A DNA stretch of 64,000 bases, taken from the NCBI RefSeq assembly GCF_037042905.1, contig NC_087254.1, positions 22,432,603 to 22,496,602 of the forward strand. The letters are read 5' to 3'. A program made the translations under genes and the position numbers. The notes beneath the pieces are model-generated. The model did no database searches and had not been told where the DNA came from. It saw only the letters and a program-made list of their open reading frames with translations. This document shows, piece after piece, positions 1 through 11,665 of this stretch. The stretch's first letter is position 1. Each line of letters opens with the position of its first letter. The stretch is from Lytechinus pictus (lineage: Eukaryota; Echinodermata; Echinoidea; Temnopleuroida; Toxopneustidae).

Positions 1-1442
1 TTATGCATGACTTTATGAACGACTGAAGTCTCTTAAATTTTCCAATGTTTCAACTGGAAATGGATTTCCTATAACCCTCATTGAATTTTGACAAATATTT
101 TCAATGTGGTTGAGAATCTGCTTTGGTCATTTGTGAAGTTTATGAAACACGCCAGCTACTATATCCCATATTACTCCACACAACAAAATCCTGCCCATAT
201 GATTGGTCATCTCTAAATTATGTAATGAGGTGTAATTTGACCCATTACTCAGTCTTAATGTTTTTGTTGTAACCTCTTTAAATTAAGGTTTTATTTTTTG
301 CCAATCTCTCAATTCTAAAGCTTTGTTCACTTGTTTAAATTTACATAACTGCTGTCTGCTGTATTATTTTTCAAATTGACATATATGGTCTAGTAATTAC
401 ATTGACATCAAATGATATCACATAGTGATAATATAACACTGATCAGTATATTCTCTTTTATTTTGATGGACATACCCATACCTGACAACTTAATTTCTTG
501 AGTAAAAGTATTTTTAGGTGCAGGATATGACGATACATATATTTCCTAGTCTGTTAATTCATATGTTTTAGGGGGATTTTTGAGAACCTTCACAAAGTTA
601 ATCAATCCCTTAAAGAAAAAAAAACAAACAAAAGAAAGACATCAGTGACATATTCGTCAGATATAAATGGAGTCATAATTTTGTGACTTTCTAATTCTGT
701 GATGTTACAGGAGATCAGAGCTGCTATCCCATTCACTGTGGGTCAATAATATTCCATAATATTTTGTTATGGTTCATGATGAATGAATAGATTTCCATAG
801 AAGCATGTTTGAAATAATATCATGAGCATGTTAATTACCCAGGTAAAAATCATAAATTTTTTTGAAATATTATTTTATAGAATTTATTGTTCATGTACAT
901 GACATACAGGAGATCAGCTGGTGTGTGACATTACAGAAAAAAAACACTACTCTGTTATCTAGGATTCTTTTTGGTCAAATTTTATTACATTTCTGTTTTT
1001 TTGTTTCAGTTAAAAACCAGGGTGGATTTTGTCTTCAAGATGCACAATTTAGATACATCAAATAATTTGGTCAATATTTGTTTATTTTTGTAAGGAGTTT
1101 CGAGGAAATTAAGTAATAGGTCTGCGTCATCATGAATTAAAAAAAAAGATATATTGTAATCTATTGATACCATTAAATGGAAAGGTCATGGAAAGGTTTT
1201 TTCAACAAGCTATCAATTATACAATTATAGCTTGAGAACTGATTATAGTCTGAGAAAAATATATTTTGAGAAAGGCTATGATGAAATAAAGTTGAATATC
1301 CAATAATGTGTTAGTTTGTGTAGATGAAATTAACAGATTATCATGAAACAGATGTAAACGATGCAACTGAAATATATATGAATATGGAAAAAAGAAGAAA
1401 GCCAACTGTTCTAAGGTAGTCATTGTATGAGTGTTTTGTTTT
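1..1442. other. Intergenic, nothing recognised
   Basis: AT-rich sequence with short open frames only. I see no splice-site-bounded coding segment, no RNA gene and no clear repeat before the element that begins near 1443. Confidence 0.5.
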
Positions 1443-2390
1443 TGTCTCACCTGCATAGCAGAGTGAGACTATAGGCGCCGCTTTTCCGACGGCGGCGGCG
1501 GCGTCAACACCAAATCTTAACCTGAGGTTAAGTTTTTGAAATGACAGCATAACTTAGAAAGTATATGGACCTAGTTCATGAAACTTGGCCATAAGGTTAA
1601 TCAAGTATTACTGAACATCCTGCCTGAGTTTCATGTCACATGACCAAGGTCAAAGGTTATTTAGGGTCAATGAACTTAGACCATGTTGGGGGAATCAACA
1701 TCAAAATCTTAACCTAAGGTTAAGTTTTTGAAATGTCATCATAACTTAGAAAATATATGGACCTAGTTCATGAAACTTATACATAAGGTTAATCAAGTAT
1801 CACTGAACATCCTGCATGAGTTTCACGTCACATGACCAAGGTCAAAGGTCATTTAGGGTCAATGAACTTTGGCCGAATTGGGGGTATCTGTTGAATTACC
1901 ATCATAACTTTGAAAGTTTATGGATCTGATTCATGAAACTTGGACATAATAGTAATCAAGTATTACTGAACATCCTGTGCAAGTTTCAGGTCACATGATC
2001 AAGGTCAAAGGTCATTTAGGGTCAATGAACTTTGGCCAAATTGGGGTATTTGTTGAATTACAGCCATAAATTTGAAAGTGTGTTGGTCTAGTTCATAAAA
2101 TTTGGACATAAGAGTAATCAAGTATCACTGAACATCCTGTGCGAGTTTCAGGTCACATGATCAAGGTCAAAGGTCATGTAAGGTCAAAGAACTTTGGCCA
2201 CGTTGGGGGTATTTGTTGAATTGCCATCATATCTCTATAAGTGTATTGGTCTAGTTCATAAAACGTGGAAATACGAGTAACCAAGTATCACTGAACATCT
2301 TGTGCGAGTTATAGTAGTTTTCAAAATCAGCACTGCTGCTATATTGAATCGCGTGATGCAGGTGAGACGGCCAGAGGCATTCCACTTGTT
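1443..2390. mobile_element. TIR element with internal tandem units, copy 1
   Basis: The element opens with TGTCTCACCTGCATAGCAGA and closes with GATGCAGGTGAGAC, a short terminal inverted repeat. Between these lie about four degenerate units of 160-190 bp, each with a conserved TCACATGAYCAAGGTCAAAG core followed by a motif like TTTAGGGTCAATGAACTT. A GCC/GGC-rich block (GGCGCCGC, then a run of GGC) follows the left end. No transposase frame is visible, so it is non-autonomous. Related copies lie at 47353-48546 and 29187-29990, with a short left-end fragment at 54376-54405. The family name is not known to me. Confidence 0.75.
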
Positions 2391-2399
2391 GGTATTATA

Positions 2400-2930
2400 C
2401 AGTGCGTCCCAGAAAAAGTGAAACCGGGATACCCATGTCTTTATTCTTCTAAGGCAAATGAATTATGGTGTTTCGATTACATGATCATTTAATTCAATTA
2501 TTGCTCTTTATTTTGATACCTAATATCGGACAAAAACTTCATGGCTTTTCATGCAGTAATGAGCAAGATGAGTTTGAAAATTTAATGTCAAAACCAGGTT
2601 GCGCAGAAAAATTGGACAAGATTGGTTCGTGAAACAACGATCGTGCTTTTTCGATGATTGGCTCATTAGCATTTCTTTGGTACTCTTTTCTCTCACTGAT
2701 CCCTGAAATGAGAGTGGATTCAGATTCACACGCGAGTTTCTGCACAAATCGTTTCTGATATGTCTCAATATTTATTGTTTGTTATCTGCCATGCATGAAC
2801 GATTTGCTAAGCTGTTGGTTTCAAATTAGTGATGGGATTCCAACCTTGCCATGAGTATCAAATTAATAGTAAAAGCATGATTGTGAAATCTATCTCTGAA
2901 AATAGGTTTTGTTTTATGTAGGACGCACTG
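2400..2930. mobile_element. Tc1/mariner-like MITE
   Basis: The termini CAGTGCGTCCCA and its imperfect reverse complement TAGGACGCACTG are each flanked by TA, the target-site signature of Tc1/mariner elements. The 531-bp body has no intact transposase; the minus-strand frames around 2520-2768 show no DDE/DDD motif I recognise. I infer a non-autonomous deletion derivative. Confidence 0.7.
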
Positions 2931-4026
2931 TACATGTATACTACATTTAGGTCCCTATAGGTTTCACACTACTAAATCAAGACAAAATAAACTTTTATGA
3001 ATTTACATTTCAAATTTGTTATTAAATATATTCTATAGACATAGTGAATGCTCTGGAGTTACATATGTTGATTAAGCATTCCCAAGTTGATAGATGATTT
3101 ATCACCGTAGCCATAGGAGATAATAGTACATGCACCTGGAATACGATTCATTCTACAGCATGTACTTTATATTTTAAGAGGGAAAGTGCTTGCAAGAAGT
3201 CAACAAATTATTTAGATCTAGAAATATCATGTATTGCTACAATTTGCTTCACAAAGGCAGTCCAAAATTCCATGCCATGCATGTGTCAGATTTTATTGCA
3301 CGATTTGAAATCTCTAAGGTCCCTTCTTAACTTTGTGGAATTTTTAAATAAAAGATACAAAATTATTGTAACATCCAATGGTCATGGTGATTTTTGTGTA
3401 TTGTGATTCCTGGGTAGCTCATCACAATAATCAGATCAAATCTGACCAATCAGAAACTTTCAACCAAATGGTTCATGGCCATGGCCTCTGGTTTGTTAAT
3501 GCAATGCACCCATTATAATAGTGCAGTTTGGAGTTACCTCATGGACAAGTTTGTACAATTGACATTTTCTTTCTTCCATTAGGATAGGCAAATTTCAACT
3601 TACATAAGCTAGCCTGACATAGCAAGTTGCACAAATTGTATAGACCAGGTGACTAAAATGGCACATCAATGAACGCTTTATAAAGGTCTTTGTTGCATTT
3701 CTATTTTGAATGCATATTTGCATGTTGCTTTTGCAATGTACTTGGCCAACTGCTAAATACCAGTTGTTCCTGAACGCATTCCTGCTTTAAATGAAAACAT
3801 GTTTAAAAAGGAAAATATGGATAATCAAAACATCAGAGTTAGTGCTTATCTCATTATTAAACCACCATGCCATTAGAGTTCTAATGATCATGCGCTGAAT
3901 GGAAATCCAAACTGGCTTACACTTACATAACATTTAGGGACACTGACCAATTTCAGCAGAAATTTAACGTTAGAAGCGGGCAGGTACACACTATCAAATT
4001 GCATGCTACACATACTCATCTACAAA
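2931..4026. other. Intergenic, nothing recognised
   Basis: No coding exon, RNA gene or clear repeat found. It lies downstream of the COX19 stop codon, so part may be COX19 3' untranslated sequence, but no strong minus-strand AATAAA site close to the stop decides this. Confidence 0.4.
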
Positions 4027-4319
4027 GGCCTGTATTCTGAAGTCAGGTTTAACTTCAACTCAGGTTTAAAGTTGTGGTTTAAGTATGAATAGCCAATTGT
4101 TACATAAATCACTAACAGTAGAGATATCATATTTCAGCTCATTTTGCTCTCAAATCATTCATAATTATCTAGGATGTATAAATAGATGATTGTCTTCACC
4201 ATCGATGAATCAGGAAAGAGCACAAGTAAACATAAGAATTTTGACACTTTTGGCTTCCCATAATTTTAGCACAGAGTTAGACCATGGTCTAAGTTAAACC
4301 TGACTTCAGAATACGGGCC
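4027..4319. mobile_element. MITE with GGCCYGTATTCTGAAGTCAG termini, copy 1
   Basis: The left end GGCCTGTATTCTGAAGTCAG is matched by its reverse complement ending CAGAATACGGGCC, giving TIRs of about 30 bp that continue as GTTTAACTT-like sequence. The body is only about 290 bp and non-coding. A second copy of about 727 bp is in IDO intron 9 at 44651-45377 and shares internal blocks (CACAGAGTTAGACCATGGTC; CCTGATTCATCGATGG in one orientation or the other). Confidence 0.8.
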
Positions 4320-4786
4320 AATGTGTTACAAAATGGAATTTCATCAGTCTAGGACAGGGTATTAAAATGAATGATGAATTTAGTTTGAGACATTTGTGTA
4401 TAAACTGGTTTTAATAATTTTAGGGCATTTTCTACTTGTGACAACATATAGGTTGCACATTTGATGCTGCCTTGCCATTTACCTGATCTTCTTTGAAATT
4501 ATAAGCGAAATATACAAAGAGTCTGGTAAACTGGACACAACCTCTCGGGATTTAGGGGTCACTTTTCTAAAACTGTCGGGTTATGCGATTGCCCAACCAG
4601 ACATGATAAACCAATGTGATGGCAAAAGCTATAGGACACATGCTCGGTGCTCAAATATAATGGCGTACACTGTAACGCACAACGGTGATTATATGCAATG
4701 AAATTGTCCTGCACCAATCCAACCACTCGGTCTAATTCTATGGAGTGTCTCGCAGAAATGTGACTGTAAAAATCAACGTGTATGTA

Positions 4787-4891
4787 TAGTCCGACATATT
4801 CAGTCTGATGTCATGAATTAGAGGATGAGTGGTTTACATCATGTTCGTAGTCCCACATAATCAGTCGGACGTCATGAATTAGGGGTTGATC
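4787..4891. repeat. Short tandem duplication overlapping the COX19 stop
   Basis: Two ~44-bp copies, 4787-4830 and 4848-4891, 61 bp apart, share TAGTCCgACATatTCAGTC and GTCATGAATTAG with a few mismatches. The right-hand copy contains the final codons and stop of COX19 (minus strand); the left-hand copy lies in what would be its 3' UTR. Confidence 0.75.
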
Positions 4892-4956
4892 CAGCTCCTT
4901 TATCTCCAAGGTCTGAAAATCCAAGTTTGGACAATGGTTCTCTCTTCATCAAATCC
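4872..4956 (-). CDS. COX19: COX19 coding exon 3
   Basis: Encodes [20 protein letters not shown] and a short tail to a TGA at 4874-4872. The acceptor is CTCTTTCAG, a good pyrimidine tract. The last codons overlap the 61-bp-spaced duplication described separately. Confidence 0.92.
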
Positions 4957-6197
4957 CTGAAAGAGATTATTCAATATCATCAATAATCAATATATTATTA
5001 ACAATCAATTTTATGAATATAAATGTCAATTATGATACTGATAATATGTTGATGACAATAGCCATTTATTAAATGATGTCTTTTTAACATATTCTATTTT
5101 AAGAGAAAATGTTATCATTATTAGCCAAATCCAACTAAAACATCTGAGGGAGTTTTGTGAAGCTATATGAATGACTGGAATATATAATTTTTTCGTCCTC
5201 AATCGGGGCCCTCTTGTATTAAAATTACACTATTGTAACTACAATGGAACAATGCTCAATGGCCAATTAGAATCCAGATGTACAGGAACTAAGTTACCTT
5301 TGGATAGCTATGATAATAACTTTTATGTACAGTGTCAAGATCTGACCATATATCAAAGCCAGGTAAAAATTGAAGGCATAACATGTCCACCGTTCCACAT
5401 TTAGACACAATAATTAAAACATAAAAGAAAGCAGAAGAAAAGATGAAATGAGGAGAATCAGGAGATGGAAGAATAATTGGCAGGATAATACAATTTTACT
5501 GGTATGTTACAATGGAGTAATTCATACTAAAAGACCATCTTCATCCTAAACAAGTGAAACCTTTGATTAGGCATGTAAGCATAAAAGAAATAGATTACTG
5601 ATTTAATTGATTGGAATAATGGTCCTCTGTTGTAGCATGCAAACTTTTGTTTCCTTTGTACTTATATAGACCCGTGTAAATATCATGCATATGCACAATG
5701 GCCATGGTTGTTAAAGAGTAAAAAAAAAAAAACTACACATTATTATTAAATTTGAAATACTAGTAATCTATGATAACAAGATTGATGTGAGGACTATACC
5801 TTTCCATTCTGCATTCCAAATAATTCTTGGATTCCAGTCTGCATTTGTGATTATCCTGATTATTTTCTCTCAGACAATCCATGAACAGTTCTTTGAATTT
5901 TCGGCATTCTCCTATCATGAAAATAATGACATAAGGTTAGAAAGAAACTCCTGGTGTAGGACAAAAAACGAATATTAAAGAAATGATATGTGAATGGAAA
6001 ATTACTGTTTCCCAAAAGGACCACAACGACCTCTCCCCCACCCCTACAAAAACAACAACAACAGCATCAACCACAAATAATTAATCCATGTGTTGGATAT
6101 AGATGAAGAGACCATATAGAGAAAACAAAACTTTATATGTCTTGTATCCTTGAAGAAGACCCGAGTTTGCATTGAAAAGTAAAAATATCTGAATGTA

Positions 6198-6241
<44 letters not shown>

Positions 6242-9200
6242 GCATACATCCTACGCAAGGGCAAAGTCTATGAATGGGTTTATTCCATCATAATACACAT
6301 ATAGACGTAAAGAAAAAGGTAGAGGGCGTTAAGGCGCATTACGAACATTGAAAGAAGACAACAAAAATTTGCCTGAAACACAGATGTAGAGAAATAAATA
6401 TATATATATATATCCACTTGGTATGGGATTGGTTGAGGTTTCCAAAAACCTCATATATATATATATATATTTTCATATACTGTATATATATTGATAGGGG
6501 GTTAAGGCATTCATCCTCATAGGCACACATGTAGTATTTCCTAATGGTTATTCGTTCCAAGTGTAAACACAATCGATGCAGAAATAAAGAAATTAGAGCA
6601 ATTTGAACAAAAAAATTATTATAAGAAATACAAGGCCTATTTAGAAAACATTAGTGATGTACAGGTGGTGATGTATTTTAATATCTTTGCTAGCTGCATG
6701 TAATATATCCTCAAATCCACCTTAACTTGAACTGTTTATTTTCTCCCTATTATGATGCGGATTATTTCCATTGCATGTATTTGCTTATTCTCATTTCATG
6801 ACGTACATGTAGGTACAGGCTTTCCATCCAAAGGCATTGGAATTATCATTATCAGCACCCATTCTCAAAATTCAAACTATCAATTTGAGCAGTTAATTAA
6901 GATAGATAGAACTCACATATTCATGTTTCCCTTCCCCCATTTCTTAATTTTTTATTCAATTCAATTTATTTATTTTCAATTCCAATAAAAAGATATGTCA
7001 GAGAAATGCATGTGGGCATGATAACAGATTGTCAAAACAAAGAGACATAAAGATATACATGTAAATATGCTTATGTCACATAAAGTGATACAGAGATTTC
7101 AAGAAAGTATGGAATTGAGAAATACTGCAAAAAAACATTAAGTTTTTGTCGAGGCAGTAATCCTACGAGAGAAAGTCATAGAATTGGAGAATTAAAAACA
7201 TTTTTTTAGAAAGGAATATGAGAAGAAAATTGAAATACATTAAAATACATAGATAAATACATTGAAATACATTACAAATATAAGGCAAGGATTTTGGTCA
7301 AATATCACTAATCCAAATCGTGAGATAAAATATATAATTTTGAGTCTTCGTTTGAATACATTTGGAGAAGGGGAAACAAGAATGGGTAAGGGAAGGGAGT
7401 TCCAGAAAGATAGGCCTGAGTGCCTTATGGATTGTAACATGAACTCTTTATTGACTTTACCAACATGGAATTTAGAAGAACTTCTTGTATTATAAGAGTG
7501 AATACTGCTATTAAGAGAAAACATGTTATTTAATGCATGTGGAAGGATTTGTGATATTTTAACAGTAAAATCATTGTGCAATATTTATTGAGTTGGTATA
7601 ATATATGTTCAAAACGTTTAGAGATATAAAAATGGGTTTTGATGGGGCTCTAAATTCTGCATGGGTACATATTCTTAAGACTCTCTTTTGTAATTTATAG
7701 ATACCCTGTAAATGTGATTTATAAGTATTGCCCAAAACACTATTGCAATAAGTTAAGTAGAGTAGGATAAGAGTATTATATGATATTAAATTTCATAATT
7801 GTTTGGGGTAAAATATGACGTAATTTACTCAGAATGCCAGTGGTCTTAGAAATTTAGCATGAGATAGATTGTATATGATGTATCCAAGTAACATGTTGGT
7901 CGATAGTGCAACCTAAAAACTGGGCAACTTCAAGTCTGTTTAAAACTGACTGTTTTAATTTTACTGTAAAAATTTTCATTCAATTCATTAGGAAAAGCTT
8001 TTTGTTTATTATGGAAATACATATAATTAGACTTCTCAACATTGATAACTAATCTGTTTTGTAGTAAAAATACCCCCTTTTTGGGAGGGGGGCTATTATA
8101 AATTAAGGGCCAGTGTGGGATTACTTTTAATCATTGAAAATTGTTGGATAGGTGTTAAGGTGATGAATAAAAAAAAAAACTGTGGTACCTGTACCATAAC
8201 AAAATTATTAAATGAATACCTGACGAATAAAATAAATTCACTTTTTCACATGCAGCATTTCATATTTTCCATTTTAGTCTCATACAGTCAGACACGTTGA
8301 TTTTGTTTATTCCATTCAAAACCAATTTTTACCTCACAAAATAACATTTAAAGAATAATTTACAAAATTATCATTTCAAATTAACATTTAATAAAATTCA
8401 GAATATTGAAATAATATGTTGAAATTACTTAGTTAATTCAAATTTTCATTTTTCGGACAAGCGTCTCTTTCATTGAAATAACAATGAAAGGTGTCCTTTA
8501 GAGGGCACATGTTCTAGATATGTTTATGAATCTTTTAAAGCTTTTTTTTATATTTTACTTCATAAAGTTATCTCCATATACATCAATGCTATGCTACAAA
8601 CTGTTATAAAAAAATTATTTGATCGCCATTTGTTGAAATATACAGTATCATTTTATGAAAAGTTGTCATTTCGTAATAAAAGGTTCAGGTGACGATGGAA
8701 ACTAAATATCTAGATGATGCTATTAATATCAAACAATGTTGCAGACTTGGAAGATTGCCTTCGTGAAACAGATCGTGCTGATTTGTCGCCAATCTTCCTT
8801 TCTGTCTTGTCTTGTCTTGTGAATACTGCACTTAAACGCCTCAAAGAGGCTATAGACGTGCAGGCCATTCATGCAATCGCTGCCGCTATATACTTCTATT
8901 AGTTAGCATGTTTTTGCTTTCTCGGAAGAATGGTCCTAGGACATTCCTATGTATCGCTCGTCTCGTCATGCAACAGGCCCTTGGTGTTAAGAACTCAGTC
9001 AAAGGTAGAAAAACTGCTATTTTAGTATTAGTGCTAGGTAACTTAATGCTATAGGAATGGAGTTTCCTATTATTAGGAAAGTTTTGTCAAAACTGCCTGG
9101 CAAGCAGTAGATGGCAGGCTCGAATCCCACTGCACTGGTTCAAATTTTTTTCTGACTTAATATTAGAAATCAAGCATGCCATCTTAAACACATAGGAGTA

Positions 9201-9782
9201 ATGCCAAAAATTTGTTTACAATTTATAATTTCCTCCTATCAGACCCTCTTTATTCATGTTTTCTTCTTATCTTAGCTTCATTTTCACCAAGGCAATAAAA
9301 AATTAAAATATTTGTATTATTTTTTACAAATAATATCTTTAAGTTTTCATCAGGCTGTAGTGTAGGCCTACCTCCCCTTTATTAAGGTATCACGATTATG
9401 CCCTTTACTTTAACTAATGTCTAACATAATAAAAAGTATGAATAATACAGATCTAATCATCTAGATCTAGACCTATGTCATGTGGAATAAATATAGGCCT
9501 ACTAGTACTAGTACTAGTACTAAGTCTAGAATCTAGATTACACACCTAGTTAAGCTACTACCACGTTAGAAATCAATACGTGGGACCGAAGCCAGAGGGA
9601 AAGACAGAGGGGAGGGCGGGGTGGCTCCGGGAAGAGGTAGATGACGCAAAAAATTACTATTCCATGATGAGAAAGAGCTGTGAAATTCGGAAAGCCTTAC
9701 CCTCGTGATCTAAAGGGAAACTTCCTTTTTCTGGCGGTTTTGGTTTAAAGCTTTTCACACCAAAATTCATAGCAGTCGACAT
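4872..9782 (-). CDS. COX19: COX19, cytochrome c oxidase assembly factor (complete, 3 exons)
   Basis: Exons on the minus strand: 9782-9701, 5911-5800 and 4956-4872 (82+112+85 nt, 92 residues plus stop). The N-terminus reads [20 protein letters not shown] and the middle carries a twin CX9C motif (C30/C40 and C51/C61), followed by the SKLGFSDL region. This matches the COX19 family (human COX19 is 90 residues). COX19 is a small soluble protein of the mitochondrial intermembrane space and cytosol that helps copper delivery during cytochrome c oxidase assembly; the four cysteines form two disulfides in a coiled-coil-helix-coiled-coil-helix fold. All junctions are GT-AG and phases agree (G|GA, AG|G). 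The start is the first ATG in frame and matches the conserved family N-terminus. No frame break is seen. I consider the identity secure. Confidence 0.94.
4957..5799 (-). other. COX19 intron 2
   Basis: AT-rich intron of 843 bp. A plus-strand open frame at 5171-5404 has no recognisable domain and no coding context, so I read it as chance. Confidence 0.7.
5800..5911 (-). CDS. COX19: COX19 coding exon 2 (twin CX9C)
   Basis: Encodes [15 protein letters not shown] through [10 protein letters not shown]: all four structural cysteines are here, spaced C-x9-C, ten residues, C-x9-C. The acceptor reads CATGATAG and the donor GTATAG on the minus strand. Confidence 0.94.
6199..6470. repeat. Dinucleotide microsatellites (CT)n, (TA)n
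   Basis: A (CT)n tract runs directly into a (TA)n tract at about 6199-6242, and two further (TA)n tracts lie at about 6399-6412 and 6453-6490. Confidence 0.9.
6940..8068 (-). mobile_element. Non-LTR retrotransposon, 3' fragment of the RT ORF
   Basis: Minus-strand reading shows pieces in the usual order of the C-terminal half of a LINE ORF2: [15 protein letters not shown] (thumb region), [29 protein letters not shown], then [15 protein letters not shown] and FWNSLPL. These motifs are typical of CR1/Jockey-like elements. Stops and frameshifts interrupt the frame, and the endonuclease and catalytic RT motifs are absent, so it is a dead 5'-truncated copy inside COX19 intron 1. Confidence 0.85.
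9701..9782 (-). CDS. COX19: COX19 coding exon 1
   Basis: Encodes residues 1-27 ([10 protein letters not shown]... to LDHE) and leaves one G. The donor on the minus strand is GTAAGG at 9700-9695. The exon is far too short to stand out as a long ORF and was found by reading the reverse strand. Confidence 0.93.
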
Positions 9783-9880
9783 GATGTGTATGATTCGGCA
9801 GGGACAAAAAGTAACGTAGAGGGCGTTGCCAACGAATCTCTCTCTTAGTCTTAGCTGATCCCTCCACTATTTGGAGATTC
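9783..9880 (-). promoter_or_regulatory. COX19 5' UTR / promoter-proximal region
   Basis: Sequence immediately upstream of the COX19 start is less AT-rich than its surroundings. I see no clear TATA box. The transcription start is not determinable by eye; the call rests only on position. Confidence 0.35.
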
Positions 9881-10699
9881 CTAGGGTCCAAGGATCGTTT
9901 GATCTTCAAAATAAGTTCGAAAATAACAAATAGGCATGAATAGACCTTGCAAAAAACGCGGAAAAAATCGACAAATTTATCCGACAGTGACCATATCTAT
10001 ACTTGTTTCAAGTTTAAGTTTCTTCAACCAATCTTGTTAAAAAAATATATAACTAAATATACAAATTCAATACAAATAAATGAAAGGTTTGGGCCAGGGT
10101 TTGGTTTGGAGAGTGGACCCCTGTGCTTGTACAATAATATTCAAATGTAACAAGATGATGTCAAGTTCTTCTGTTCAACTCAAATGTAAGACGATTGTTT
10201 CCTATTCTTCTTTTTCTTCCTTCTTCTTCCTCGTATATATCTTGTCTCCTCTTTGATCTTTTTCTTTTTCTTTTTTTTTCTTCTTCTTCTTAGCTTCTTC
10301 TTAGCTTCCTCTGTTTGAACCTCTCCTTCACTCTACATTACTCACTGTCTTGTTCAATGTACACGTGTTATTGTATTCTATTTGTTCTACATTTATTGCA
10401 TTTGAAATTCAATGATGAATGTTTTTCGCATATAATACCTATTTGAGTAGGGGGGGGGGGGTGTTATAGCAGCAAACAGACCTTAATATCACCGTCCGTG
10501 AATTTTGGGGGTATTAAAGTAATTGCAGACAGTTATTGATCAATTATTTTCATTTCATTTAATTTATTAAATCCAACCATTTTAAAAACAAGATGAATAT
10601 ACAATAATATTCAAAAGAACAATACAATGCAAAGTAAAAAAAAATGGTTATGAAGCCTGATGAAGCAGAGCCTATATTATAAATATGGCTCCCTTTACA

Positions 10700-10800
10700 C
10701 GACACCGGCACCACCGTCACCACTATCACCACCAGCACCACAACCATCATCATCATCATCATCTTCATCGTTATCATCATCTTCATTTATCATTATCATT
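10700..10800. repeat. CAC/CAT-rich trinucleotide tract
   Basis: CACCAC and CATCAT units alternate for about 100 bp; open frames through it would encode Met/Val- or Asp-rich low-complexity peptides and are not credible genes. Confidence 0.85.
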
Positions 10801-11427
10801 GCGTTTTTTTCTTGATTATATATTATAGCAAGTGTTGGCTTGTAAGATTTTTTTCTTCTCTTTTCCATTCTGCTCATAATATGATTATATGGTTAATATA
10901 TGTTTCGGTTTGTCATATTTTTCAAGCATTTTTTTGCTTACAATGGCAATCCATCTTCTGCTACTAATTTTATGCTAAATGATATATGCCTGATTTATAG
11001 TCAATATATATTTTTTTATATCTATGTTATATTATATTGTTTTGTAGAAGAAAAATAAAATAAATCAAAATAGTTACAACCTCAAGTTGATTAAGAACAA
11101 ATATCATAAATACATAATATACATATCGATATATATATTTTAATCAACTCGAGAGCACAGGTTGATCGATACACACAGTCCGTCTCGTTGTGTCATTTAA
11201 ATGTAGATGAAAAAGTTGAAAAATAAAGTAAAAAGATACATGTACTTATTCCCCCCCCCCCAAAAAAAAAAAAAAAAAAAAATCACAATTAACGCTGCGG
11301 GCAGCGAATCGCAACCTGTGCTTATATAGGAGAAGAAATAAAACAAACAAAACAAGACAAGACTTCTAATTATTTAGCATAAATTCAAACATTATTTTGA
11401 TACATCTGCATGTATCCGCAATCTACC

Positions 11428-11500
11428 AACACACACGCACACACACTCACACCCACCCCCCCCCCCAGGCACATACACACACACACACCATCACACACCC
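11428..11500. repeat. CA-rich microsatellite
   Basis: Interrupted (CA)n tract with a run of C in the middle. Confidence 0.9.
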
Positions 11501-11665
11501 ATAAACACATGCGCTGCAAGATAGGAAAGGAATAGAGGTTATAACATGGAGCTGTGTTGTATAGCTCCATGGGTATAGATAGAGTATACAGGGGAAAAGA
11601 TAGAAGAAACAAGGTAGGGAGGGGAGGGGCAGAGCGGGAAAGAAAAAGTGCGAAAAAGGTAGTAA

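Larger units (their letters stand above)
5912..9700 (-). other. COX19 intron 1
   Basis: Intron of 3789 bp. It holds dinucleotide repeats near 6199-6242 and 6395-6470, a decayed non-LTR retrotransposon tail (6940-8068), a unit of alternating ACTAGT near 9500-9525 and otherwise unassigned AT-rich sequence (5912-6190, 8069-9490). A fragment near 9108-9140 resembles a tRNA T-arm (GGCTCGAATCCCACTGC) but no full cloverleaf is present. Confidence 0.6.
9881..11663. other. Intergenic with simple repeats
   Basis: Between COX19 and the minisatellite-bearing element. It contains a TTC/CTT-rich tract (about 10200-10310), a poly-G run near 10449, a CAC/CAT trinucleotide region (about 10700-10800), a poly-C/poly-A junction near 11251-11281 and CA-rich sequence at about 11428-11500. 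Open frames here are products of these low-complexity tracts. No gene seen. Confidence 0.6.

Noticed and set aside
8714..8902. Plus-strand open frame with protein-like composition ([17 protein letters not shown]...)
   Set aside because: No recognised domain, no supporting exons, and it lies on the opposite strand within COX19 intron 1 in an area with other repeat fragments.
9095..9145. tRNA-like T-arm in COX19 intron 1
   Set aside because: Only the T-arm-like part is visible; no D-arm or anticodon arm upstream.
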